NCBI GenBank assembly: GCA_004194705.1
Contig: SADC01001378.1
Span: 186,001-250,000 of the forward strand
Length of the DNA stretch: 64,000 bases
Origin: Ditylenchus dipsaci
Lineage: Eukaryota > Nematoda > Chromadorea > Rhabditida > Anguinidae
Direction: 5' to 3'
Shown: piece after piece, positions 28,501-37,544 of the stretch
Layout: every line of letters starts with the position of its first letter
Numbering within the stretch: the first letter of the stretch is position 1
Program-made: the position numbers and the translations under genes
The notes under the pieces: model-generated
Told to the model about the DNA's origin: nothing
The model's input: the letters and a program-made list of their open reading frames with translations, nothing else
The model's database searches: none

Positions 28501-31377
28501 AGTGTTTTGGCTGAACAGCTTCCCCTCCAACATCAAGGAAAAAAGTTTGGCTAGGTCTCGACTATTAGCAATGCCATCATAGAGCCAAGAGGTAGTGCCA
28601 AAATAGCTGGGTCGTTAATAGAATTTAGCTCCTAAATATTTCTATTATCAAGACTTTTACAGTTGATGTATTAAAGTACCGTATCCACCCTGATCCAGTC
28701 TGGGTTTTTCAAGCTTCTGTGCAGAGGCCAGCTCGCAGGTTGTACACCATACAACATGTACATTCCGATTATTCTAGGGTCCACCAAATGTCTCTAACAA
28801 CTTCCCAGGAGTCAGGCAAACTCAAAAAAGACAGTTTGTGAGGCACTTCGGCTGTCTTCAAGCCTATAGAAATGTCCAGACCTGAAGTATATTATAGTTA
28901 ATGATAAGATGCGTGCACTAAAATCTGCAAGATATCCCGAAAAGACGAAATTATCATCTGGGAATCATCAGCAACGTTTGGCTTGAAGTTTGACTAAATT
29001 AAATTTCATTCACTTTACGATTTGTAACGTTTTAATAAGAGCAGGACTACTTGTAAATTTAACTAAGTTTTCAAAAATCTAAACCATTCTTTATTCATCC
29101 CTGCGAATCTTTACATTTCAAGTGGAACAAGATAGCCGATATAGGTTACATCAGACATGGGCACACGCCAAAACTTCAGAGACGGTCTGCAAATTTCTTC
29201 CTAGAGGTTGACCTGGCCACCAGAATTTAAAGATTCAAAAAGCGGGCCTAAGGCTTTTTTTGGTCATGGGAGAGAGGCCAAATAAGTAGCACTGCAGAAA
29301 GAGCCCGTCGATTATAAACTCGGCCAGTTCCTCCAAAAACTCCGCCCGCCTTGTTTATAAATGTGGGTTAGAGATGGAGCTCTATTAATTTGTTAGGGTT
29401 ATTGCTAGTGATGGCCATTCGGGCTATTGCGGGTTTGCGGGGCGGGTTTTGGGTGCTAAAATTTTGCGTGCGGGTTTGCGGGGCGGGTTTTAGAAATTTT
29501 TTAAGTGCGGGGCGCGGGGCGGGTTAAAAAAATTTTTCTTGCGGGTCCCGCGCGGGTCCCGCGTTTAATTGCGGGTAGAACGAAAGAACACTTAAAAAAG
29601 TTAATTATTCAATAGAACAAGTGAAATTTCTTTTATACAACCATAACAACAAATGTGATTAATAACTGTAGTTAATCAACGGGAGAGCCTTGCAAGAATA
29701 ATCAAAATCGGATCCCTCCATCTTCTCAAAAGAGCAAGCTTCCAAACGAGAGCAGACATTCTAAAAATAACAGAGACATAACGAGTACATACACGTATGT
29801 ATATAAAATTCTCTATTATGACTCATGCTCGCAAACTTTAACAATTGGTTTTATCCAGTGTTTGCTGAAAAAAGTAGTGCGGGGCAACCCGCGCGGGTTC
29901 TACCCTCCGCGTGCGGTTTGCGGGGGGTTCAAAAAAATTTCCAACTGCGGGGCGCGGGCGGGTTTTCAAAAATTGCCAAAATCGTGCGGGGCGGGGCGGG
30001 TTACCCGCGCGGGTCCCGCCCCGCGACCATCACTAGTTATTGCTTTATTTTGTTGCTAAAAATACAAAAAAATCTGTGCTCAGTAAAGCCATCTACTATT
30101 CTGGTTTAATATTGCTTTAGATTGCCAGACCATATTCTCGTTTTTTGAAAAACTCGAAAATTCTACCATTAGGTTCGGCGATTTCCTCTTCAAAAAACTG
30201 TTCTAATGATCTCTTTTTATGATCAACTGCTTGAATAAGACCATCTATAAGCCAGCCTGAGTTAACATGTGGTACCTGAAACATAATTTTTTACTGAATC
30301 AAAATTATTTTGTATTATAATTACCCTGTGGCAGTTCCAGGCTCCCATATAGCTTTAGCTGCAGCTAGCTTAGCAAGTAAAGAAGACTTGTTGACCACAT
30401 CGCTGATCAATATCTTTTCGTCAATATAGGGTAAACCACTCTGAAATTGGAAATTAGTACCGTTTGTAAACCACTAAATCCACCTGATGTGATAGAATAT
30501 GCTCGACAGTAGTGTTTTCCTTGCCATTCTGGCCATATTGCTTCCAGTATTTGGTGACTTTGTCGTCCCATCTAAGTTGGCCTCTATCCACCAACAGGGC
30601 TACACACAGAGCGGACACAGACTTAGTGATCGAAAATAGTACTGTCTGTGTATCCTGGTCCACAGCTTGGCTTTGCTGGTATCAGCCATGCCTGCCCACA
30701 AATCAACCACCAAATAGCCTTTGTGATAAACTGACAGATGTGATCCATCCCGTTCAAAACCATCCACGAAGTTTTCTCTAAATAGATAAAAATGGTTGAA
30801 AGTTGTCCAACAAATTATTCAGTTTCAACGTTTCAGTTATTTTTTAATTCATTATTTATAAATGCAATTAATCAGTAATAAAGCACAAATATCAGAGCAC
30901 TTCGTTCTGATTACTATTTTTCTCGAATTTGCTTGCTTTTGCTTCAAGACTCTTTTCAGTATTAGTTGCTGCGGTTCTTTTGAGATGACTGTCTCCGAGC
31001 TTTGCAGTGTCTCCGATTTTCTTGCCTTGATGCCTCCAATAGACGAAGCAAATCTTGATCCATTGTAATAACCAAAAACAGAACAATATAAAGGATCAAA
31101 ATTTCAAAATTTTATGAAGCCGTGCACGGGTAGAATACCTATACTTAAAATTCGCGCTCCTAATTCGCCGGTGATAATAAGCAGTTAGTTTTTTGTGATG
31201 AAAGGCTTAGAAGCTCTCAACTGACCTGAAAATATTGCTCATATCCTTGAACCTTTCATCCACAAATCCATTGACCCTGACATTTGGTTTGCCGTACCAT
31301 CTGGGCATCAACACAGACACAATAGCTGAGAAGGCACTACTATAAGCAAGACCAATATTGCAGCTAACCTTCCGTAG
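22502..31377 (-). CDS. LACT/LACTB-type serine beta-lactamase-fold hydrolase
   Basis: Seven exons in coding order: 31226-31377, 30484-30777, 30325-30440, 30167-30275, 28680-28882, 28387-28606, 22502-22684. The N-terminus has a hydrophobic stretch ([18 protein letters not shown]) then [12 protein letters not shown]. The catalytic SxxK motif is FSITKS, followed by [17 protein letters not shown] and [15 protein letters not shown]. Later come [34 protein letters not shown] and the third active-site motif FGHPGFGCQ. The ends are LTNGLK and NHRELH. C. elegans has a lact gene family of this kind; substrates are mostly unknown. Frame breaks lie in short homopolymers near 30676, 30258 and 28797. An upstream start exon was not found, and the last intron is 5.7 kb of nested transposons. 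Confidence 0.85.
22703..22957. mobile_element. mariner-like MITE with GTCCAATAAA ends
   Basis: Left ACAGCGTGTCCAATAAAAAG and right (inverse) ATACAGGCCGTCCAATAAAG match with few changes. It is about 250 bases, with no ORF, and directly abuts the larger foldback that starts at about 22951. Confidence 0.55.
23651..24401 (-). CDS. acidic protein gene carried by hAT element, unknown
   Basis: Likely exons about 24205-24401, 24019-24150, 23822-23975 and 23651-23770. The protein starts [20 protein letters not shown], then [20 protein letters not shown], an acidic run [59 protein letters not shown] and a basic end [20 protein letters not shown]. The change from basic to acidic frame near 24285 needs a shift, so exon 1 is broken or spliced differently than I see. 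I recognise no domain. By analogy with the TIM23-carrying element it may be a captured host gene, but it could be the transposon's own accessory ORF. Confidence 0.5.
25325..25795. repeat. 470-bp near-perfect palindrome inside the hAT element
   Basis: The left arm (from tgacatgtcagtttagcaaac) and right arm (to gtttgctaaactgacatgtc) match nearly perfectly around a centre near 25562. Inner words aaaaaacttgtcttttcg and ggtgttatcacattttcg are mirrored exactly. It forms the right sub-terminal region of the element. Such a perfect arm pair indicates recent inverted duplication or gene conversion. Confidence 0.8.
25925..27985. mobile_element. TACCGTAT-type element with RPB1-derived cargo
   Basis: Left end GCCGTATGTTCTCTAATAAG and right end inverse (..CTATTGGAGAAAATATGGTA) agree at most positions and resemble the other TACCGTAT-type ends. 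About 2.06 kb. It holds plus-strand exons at 26279-27345 and no recognisable transposase. It fills the loop of the foldback at 22951-28197. Confidence 0.55.
26279..27345 (+). pseudogene. chimeric gene with internally deleted RNA polymerase II largest-subunit (RPB1) fragment
   Basis: The 5' exon (26279-26470) encodes a basic Lys/Ala-rich peptide [20 protein letters not shown].. of unknown origin, followed by short exons near 26521-26598 and 26640-26681. The exon at about 26717-26944 reads [39 protein letters not shown], then jumps to [13 protein letters not shown]. The exon at 26999-27060 gives [18 protein letters not shown] and a stop. SPWLLR..LDRK.MTDK.LTM and HLALLCD.MT..G.LM.ITR.G.NRQ are RPB1 blocks normally about 170 residues apart, so the middle is deleted. 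It cannot be a working polymerase subunit. A later segment near 27145 (DLFDCLLDE) may be another RPB1 piece. Confidence 0.75.
27986..28386. other. right foldback arm and intron remainder
   Basis: Holds the right arm of the foldback (to 28197). Then comes a short stretch beginning acagggttcagcgtgaaaaac, which resembles the ends of mariner-type MITEs. No gene. Confidence 0.4.
28883..29405. other. LACT intron, nothing recognised
   Basis: Between LACT exon 5 and the GC-rich hAT-type element. I see no coding signal or clear repeat. Confidence 0.35.
29406..30035. mobile_element. GC-rich hAT-type MITE, duplication GTTATTGC
   Basis: Ends TAGTGATGG and CCATCACTA are inverse. The exact 8-base duplication GTTATTGC lies at 29398-29405 and 30036-30043. 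Both ends, about 150 bases, are arrays of gcgggtttgcggggcgggtt words, strikingly GC-rich in an AT-rich intron. The middle is AT-rich. No coding capacity; apparent frames over the GC arrays are artefacts. It lies in the LACT gene intron. Confidence 0.88.
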
Positions 31378-31845
31378 CTGCATATTTTAGAAGAAGATGT
31401 CTTAGGTAACAACATTACTAGCACACAGTCTAATTACTCAAACAACAACTGAACAGCTAGCCAGCAATTACATATGTAATGTCCCCACCACCCTCATTGC
31501 TATAGTTCAGGTGTCCTAGGACAAACTGTCCTAATCACTCGCATGTGCCACCACTGATATGGTTATTATTATTACCAATGTTTCAAAAAAGTCAGCTTTT
31601 ATTGTTGTTGTTCGTCCTAAAAGTCTGATAATAAACCAAACCAACTAATTTAAATACGAGCGGTATTTAGTGAACATGTTTTCACAATTTATATAACATG
31701 TAACTATTTCTGAGTTACAAGCACATATAAGGGGTGATCATCTTTTTCCGTCTCTTCAAAATCGAAAAGTTTAGTTAAAAATGCCGATTTTAATTACGGT
31801 CGGACACAATGGGATCAGTGTTGTCAATTTTGGTTACTAACTTAC
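31378..31845. promoter_or_regulatory. region upstream of LACT exon 1, nothing specific
   Basis: Either the promoter or an intron before an unseen first exon. No recognisable element or ORF. Confidence 0.25.
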
Positions 31846-32345
31846 CCTGCTAAAAGCTTTTGGTCATTTTTTAGCGGTTTCTTCAACAAACTTTTTTGGC
31901 ATACTGCTAACAGGAGTTTTCAGGAAAAGCATTTGAAAAAAAAAAGTAAGAAAAGCTTTTTGCAAAAGCTTTTGAGTTCTTTATGCCAAGAAAAGCTTTT
32001 TGCAAAAGCTTTTGGTTCTAAATGCAACAAAAGCTTTTTGTCAAAAGCTTTGAGTCCTTTATGCCAAGAAAAGCTTTTTGCAAAAGCTTTTGGGTCTAAA
32101 TGCCAACAAAGCTTTTTGTCAAAGCTTTTGAGTTCTTTATGCCAAGAAAAGCTTTTTGCAAAAGCTTTTGGTGTACCAATGCCAGGGAAGCTATTTGCCA
32201 AAAGCTTTTGGTTCTAAATACTATGAAAAGCTTTTGCAAAAGCTTTTGGGTACGAATGCAAAGGAAAGCTTTTTGCCAAAAGCTTTTGGGTCTAAATACT
32301 ATGAAAAGCTTTTGCAAAAGCTTTAGGTTCTAAAAACCATGAAAA
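31846..32345. repeat. AAAAGCTTTT-type tandem array, about 10 units
   Basis: The word aaaagctttttgcaaaagctttt recurs every 40-60 bases with linkers such as gggtctaaatgccaac and gagttctttatgccaag. Each unit is palindromic. The open frames over it in several phases (KSFCKSFW-like) are repeat artefacts. It may be the sub-terminal region of an unbounded transposon. Confidence 0.8.
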
Positions 32346-32815
32346 AGCTTTTGGTCTCAAACCATGGTCTAATGGTCTCAAACCATCCAAAACCACTCAA
32401 AAACGCCTTAAACACCCTAATGGTCCAAATCATGCGAAACACCAAAACCACCGAAACAGACCAGATGGTCTCAACCATTTGAAACTGCCTAAAATCACCT
32501 TAAAATCCCAAATCTTCTCAAACCATCCTAAACCACTAAAAACCACATTTAACACCCTGAGTGGTCTAAATAATGCTAATCCGCCCGAAATCACCTCAAT
32601 CCACACTGAACACCCAAATGGTCTCAATTATCCGAAACCACTTTAAATCTTTCCAAACCAAAACAGATAAAAGTACATTAAACGCCAAATTTCAATGGCT
32701 CTAAACACACATGTGCGCCCTAAACCGCTTATAACCACAACCTAAAGCCTAACCACTTCAAACTGTTTAAAACCACTTTAAATACCTCAAATAACTTCAA
32801 CACCTACGGTATCCT
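32346..32815. repeat. degenerate CCACTTAAA-type minisatellite
   Basis: Loose repetition of words like aaaccatccaaaaccact, aaccactttaaa and cctcaaa over about 450 bases. Strongly C/A-biased on the plus strand (few G). No ORF is supported. Confidence 0.55.
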
Positions 32816-32899
32816 GCAATATTTCAGAAGTACAATTTTTGGAATTCAGCAATATGCTACGATTACAATACGAACATCATGACCAAAATTGGGGTAATT

Positions 32900-33780
32900 A
32901 GAAAAGGGACGACAGATGGATAGAGATGGGAGTTAGAAAAGTAGACTTTTTCCTAAGTGGTGCTTTATTAGTGCACCATGGCAAGCCAGGGAACCGGCAA
33001 CCACAGCCTTGTTATCACAATACAAAGACAAAACCGGTACAAGAGATTCTAATGATGGAGATTCCACTTCTTTGGCAACAACAGCTTCTGAAGAGCATCG
33101 GACATCTTTGGAGGAACATGACGACACATCATTGACTAAGTGGTATGAACGGCAGGCTGGTTGCTGATTTCCTTAGCTGGCTGCACAACGGCACGCACCA
33201 CCAGAGGAAAAAATGGGCCAGCCAGTCTTCGCTTGAGAAGAAGCTTCCGTCGTCTGCTGGACCAGAGGCTCAAGAATCCTGTATCCAGACAGCTAAAAAA
33301 TTAGAGGGGCATAAGTCAAATAAATGGGTAACTTACAAAGCTAACGGAAAGATCACTGTCGAGAATGCCGGACAACGTGAAGTTAGCCAGATATCCTGCC
33401 TGATCGCTATGTCGTTCTCTGGAATAACCAACTCGACTCCGACTTTTGCACTCCTGTATTCTTTTTGAGCTTCAGCGTGCTGAAAGATAAAGAGACTTAA
33501 CTCAAATGAAACCAACGAAAAGACACTGACATGATTCGCGAGCTGTCAACTGAAAAAGGCAACTCTCCAACCAACAAGTCACTTGGAAACATCGGAAGGC
33601 ATGGAAGAAAGATCACTCGCACAAGAACCATAGCTCAGCACACTGATCGCAGCAGCCAAGAGTCGAAACTTCGATCCTCAGCCACCAAGCAACCCATACC
33701 ACCTAAAATACAACAGCCATAAATGGAACTGAGACGGAAGACTGCTTTTTTGCAAATTTTTACCGAAAATCGGGCGCCAC
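32900..33780 (-). other. exon-like minus-strand segments, unassigned
   Basis: Minus-strand pieces with plausible splice sites and coding-like composition. Around 33540-33605 there is LPMFPSDLLVGELPFSVDSS, at 33335-33490 HAEAQKEYRSAKVGVEL in one frame and RHSDQAGYLANFTLSGILDS in another, and at 32933-33127 an open frame with LVPVLSLYCDNKAV. A signal-peptide-like FRLLAAAISVLSYGSCAS occurs near 33600-33680. The frames do not join into one protein by eye. This could be a broken or captured gene, or a remnant of a retroelement. Confidence 0.3.
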
Positions 33781-33980
33781 TGTAATAATCCGCCAAAATC
33801 GACCTACTGTCATATACCTGTCATAAAATTTAGTACTGTCATAAAATTTATCGAGAAAGAAAGAACTGCTGGTTCGCGCCTTTTCTCCCATCAAGCACGA
33901 TCATGCCCTTTAAGAGTATTAATAAGAAATCTGACCAAAGTTGAAAGTCCTGATCCTCGAAAACTGTGACAAGAACGCGT

Positions 33981-34235
33981 TCATACAACGTGATCGAGAA
34001 ACTGAACGGTATTATAAAGCACTAGATCACCAAGAAGACATAAATTTGGCACCATGAATTGCATCACATTCGGAACGTCATCGAAGTTGAACTCATCAGC
34101 CTGGCTGTAAACCAACTTTTCGGCATTCTCATATAGCAGATCTCTGTCCAGACTGGACATAATACCTGAAGCTTGCAGTCCGTAGCTTGCAGTTAGAATC
34201 CCAATTTGGGATTCTAACACAACCTTTGAATGCAA
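33981..34235 (-). CDS. open reading frame of 84 codons, unknown
   Basis: Starts MHSKVVLESQIGILTASYGL and includes DRDLLYENAEKLVYSQADEF and DVPNVMQFMVPNLCLLGDLV. Codon use looks protein-like and the frame is clean. I do not recognise it. It may belong with the exon-like pieces at 32900-33780 on the same strand. Confidence 0.35.
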   Translation of the reverse strand: MHSKVVLESQIGILTASYGLQASGIMSSLDRDLLYENAEKLVYSQADEFNFDDVPNVMQFMVPNLCLLGDLVLYNTVQFLDHVV

Positions 34236-34424
34236 ATCTTCTCCTCCATCTCCTTAGTTATCTTCAATTAAAACTTAACTACATATTTCTTGTTATTATT
34301 AAGACGGAAACCTGTGGCGAAGAAATGTTCCGGTAGGACAATAACCCAGACATCATTTGGCGGAAACGTGACTTACGTTTCTGTTAAATGTAGCAGTTTG
34401 TAAGCAGTTTTTAGCTCGCATTTT

Positions 34425-34637
34425 GGTACTTATGTACTTCGGGAGGTCTCTATGTAAGTCTTAGCCCTAGGCGAGGTAGGCCAGCGTATCTTAGGACGGA
34501 CTCAAAAATGTTTAATTACGTCTTTGTAGTTAAGGAAAGACATTTTAGTCCGTCCTAACATACGCTGGTCTACCTTTGCCTAAACGTAATCCTAAGACCT
34601 TACCTAGGTTTCCGTCCCCTCCAAAGTACACAAGTGC
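34425..34637. mobile_element. palindromic MITE, GGTACTTATGTACTTCGGG ends
   Basis: Inverted arms meet near 34530. The core words taggccagcgtat, ttaggacggactcaaa and their inverses are shared with copies at 35358-35568, 43487-43702 and 57403-57602. Confidence 0.7.
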
Positions 34638-35357
34638 CCGCGTTTTGCTTCTTCTGGCTTAGAGAATATATACTCTTTGGTCATTTCGGGGCAGAAACGC
34701 GGTCTACAGGCCCTCATGTAAAAAGAGCATTTTTTAATTTTAAAGCTTATCAAATAGTGATCTAATACATTGGCCTACCAGAATATCTCGTCTCCACAGG
34801 TTCCAGGGGGTGTAAAGCACGTAACATATTTTGTCTTATAGACGAGGGATAGTGAGTGGGGTTAAATTACTTTTTATTGCATTTTTAACATGAAGCAGAA
34901 AAATATATAGTTCGAAAAATAGAAGGGAATTGCCCGTCTATTACAGAGAAGAAGGTATCGAACAATGTTTGAAAAAAACATTTGAGTCAAAACCATTTAT
35001 CTTTATTGGGAAGCTGATTTTACAATATTTGTCGGTTTATTTGTCTAATTACTCTTTGTTTGCGTATTTTGTGCATTTGAAAAATATTTTGCAGAAATAA
35101 AGCTTTTAGTTTATTGAAATATAAATTCTCCTCTATCTCTTACAATGACAAATAGTAAATCCATAAAATATTAATTATAACAATAGCAAATCAAAAAACA
35201 AGATGACAACAACAACGGTGAGATGCAAATGAAAAACGCTACTAGACAAGCAACAAGCAAACTGATCGAGAGATAAATAAAGGCTGGCTGCCCAAATTTC
35301 AAAACTGCCCTAAAACTACACAAAACTGGCTCTCGTGCAGAATGCAGTCCATTTTTT
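34638..35357. other. no gene recognised
   Basis: AT-rich intergenic DNA between two MITEs of the same core family. No coding or RNA signal seen. Confidence 0.35.
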
Positions 35358-35568
35358 TTGTCTTAGTCCGCCTGCTGTTTTTCTGTTTTGTGTTTAGGTG
35401 TAAGGTAGGCCATGGTATGTTAAGACACACTTAAACATATTTTTTTATAATTTTTGTTTGTTCAAAGAATATTTTTAAGTCCATCCTGACGTATGCTGGC
35501 CTACTTTGCGCCTAAGCACAATCTAAAAAAATAGCGAAAAACAACGACAAGGGCAGCAAGGCAAAAAT
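35358..35568. mobile_element. palindromic MITE, same core, different outer ends
   Basis: The core (aggtaggccatggtatgttaagacacactta and its inverse) matches the 34425 copy. The outer ends are ttgtcttagtccgcctgctg and aacgacaagggcagcaaggc, like the 57403 copy. Confidence 0.6.
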
Positions 35569-35639
35569 AGACTGGATTCGGCACTAGAGCCCAAAAACCT
35601 TTTACCAATAAGAAATGAGATAAATAAGCCAGACAAAGA

Positions 35640-36216
35640 AACCTGACAATTATCTGGTGAAAAATTGTTATGCCGAGTAGATGAGCAGAATGACAACATA
35701 GCCAGATCTAATTTAAAAAAGGCTCAAAATTTTATAAAAGGGGTTTTGATTCAACATAAGAATATTCCTGAATTTACATATATACGACCTAAAAGGAATG
35801 TTGGTGAAAACGGGTCAACATTCTTTAGAGAATAGGGCAGTACGTTATTATATATTAAAAAACAAAAATTTACAACAGACTTGTAGCCAAAGCAATAAAG
35901 TGCAGAGATTATGACTTGATGTAAGGGAGAATACAACTTGGAACGGCCACAACAATTTCTTAGTTATCAAACAAAAGAAAAGACACCGGAAGATTGGAAA
36001 AGCATCAAGCAGAAAATAAACAGAGAATTGAGTGAAGCATGTTGAACGAACTCATGAACCTTCCAAGCATTCTTGAACAAAATGACACGTATTCTGGAGA
36101 GGAGATAGCAGCATTAGTGGCAATAGACGGAATAACAGCAAGGATGGACGGAGCTGAGCCCGCTTCAAGAAAGCACAGGAACAAAAGACTTGAAGGAAGA
36201 AAAGCTCATTGACGAT
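35640..36216 (+). other. coding-like segments of an unidentified plus-strand gene or retroelement remnant
   Basis: At 35667-35850 an open frame reads KLLCRVDEQNDNIARS.., QNFIKGVLIQHKNIPEFTYI, then NVGENGSTFFRE and a stop. At 35941-36034 another reads QQFLSYQTKEKTPEDWKSIK, QKINRELSEAC. After a frame change this continues at 36039-36213 as MLNELMNLPSILEQNDTYSG, EEIAALVAIDGITARMDGAE and KHRNKRLEGRKAH. Composition is protein-like. No domain is recognised. They could be remnants of one gag/pol-type ORF or of a small host gene. Confidence 0.3.
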
Positions 36217-36522
36217 CAGTTGATGAATTGGTAGCAATTAGTTGCTTGTTGTGTCATATTGACCTAAATTTGTAATGGTTATTTAAAGAACACCAAACTT
36301 ATTGAATTCAGATTTATGTTTATTTATTAGTATGCTCTATGTAGATATAAGCTTCTTAGTAGATACAAAAATATATTGAAATTTTATTAACAGAAGATAA
36401 CTTTCTGTTATTAGGATGATTTGTTTAATAAAATATATTTTTCAAAATTACCTTTTCTAGTAAAAAAGTAAATTAACTACATATATTCTACGAAAAAAAT
36501 AGGGAAATCATAAACTTGCGAC

Positions 36523-36937
36523 TAGGGTAGCTCACGACCGGTTAATGCATAGTTTCGGTTAACCGGGTCCTGCTCAAAAATTTTGACAGAATTTCAACAA
36601 GCTTTTAGTACCATTAGATGCGCAAGGAATTTTGAGTACCCCATTTAAAAGATCATCGATAACTAAAGAAATTATAATCCACCTAAAATTGAAAAAACAG
36701 CCGAAAAAGACTAAAAAAAACGACCCGGTTAACCGGGTGCAAATTTATGGTCTTTTTCGGCTGTTTTTTCAATTTTTAGGTGGATTATAATTTTCTTTAG
36801 TTATCGATGATCTTTAAATGGGGTACTCAAATTCCTTGCGCATCTAATGGTACTAAAAGCTTGTTGAAATTCTGTCAAAATTTTTGAGCAGGACCGGTTA
36901 ACCGAAACTATGCATTAACCGGTCGTGAGCTACCCTA
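36523..36937. mobile_element. hairpin hAT-type MITE, duplication CTTGCGAC
   Basis: Ends TAGGGTAGCTCACGACCGG and its inverse. Arms of about 200 bases match nearly perfectly around a centre near 36728, and an aaccgggt motif appears at ends and centre. The exact 8-base duplication CTTGCGAC lies at 36515-36522 and 36938-36945. High arm identity suggests recent insertion. Confidence 0.9.
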
Positions 36938-36945
36938 CTTGCGAC

Positions 36946-37544
36946 CATATGAGTTTGCAACGCTTTTTTTTGCTAATTTGTGGAACTTTTAAAAAAGGTC
37001 ATCGCTTTTCTTATATAAAACTAAAATTTGTTCAAAAAAGTTTCCGCTCTGATAATTATGACTAAAATATGGGTTGTGGTCAGGGTTGGCACGGTGTGGC
37101 TTCAAAGCCCGCCAAGAAGCACCACCGTTTTTTGGAGAATATTTATAAATTGTGTTAATTCTTTGTCTTTTCTCAGAAAAATAAGCTCTTTCGAGACTTC
37201 AATAAAAAGATAGGGAAAAGATCTTCACATTGACATATAGAAGTACTAGATATCCTGGCAAAATACGTTAGAATTCAAGTCATGAACACCAAAAAAACGT
37301 TAAAATAAGCCACACTCGGCCAATCCTGGTCATGGTGACGATTTTATCGATAGTTTATTCAAATTAGTCATATTGTAGCAAGCAACAATACTTTTAACTA
37401 GATTTCAACGGATTCAAATACAAAAGGATATTTCGACTCTTGATATTTTTAAATATTTCAGCAATATAGTTGGCCGAAATATATGTTCGCAAGTTAATAC
37501 AGTAGATAAAAATTAAATTTAGACCACAAAATAAGTCAACTAAC
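36946..37544. other. 3' part of the adhesion-receptor locus, last exon not located
   Basis: The final coding exon of the L1-family gene (after FIG of the FIGQY motif) should be downstream of 37545 on the minus strand. I could not place it with confidence here or further left. No other gene is seen. Confidence 0.3.

Noticed and set aside
29825..30109. Open frames over GC-rich DNA
   Set aside because: They translate the gcgggtttgcgg arrays of the hAT-type MITE; opposite frames are equally open.
31920..32333. Several overlapping open frames with Lys/Ser/Phe repeats (KSFCKSFW-like)
   Set aside because: They are translations of the AAAAGCTTTT tandem array in multiple phases and on both strands, so not a gene.
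32900..33130. Copia-like reading of SLYCDNKAVVAG on the minus strand
   Set aside because: The resemblance to a polymerase/RNase H motif is too short and no other retroelement domains or long terminal repeats are present.
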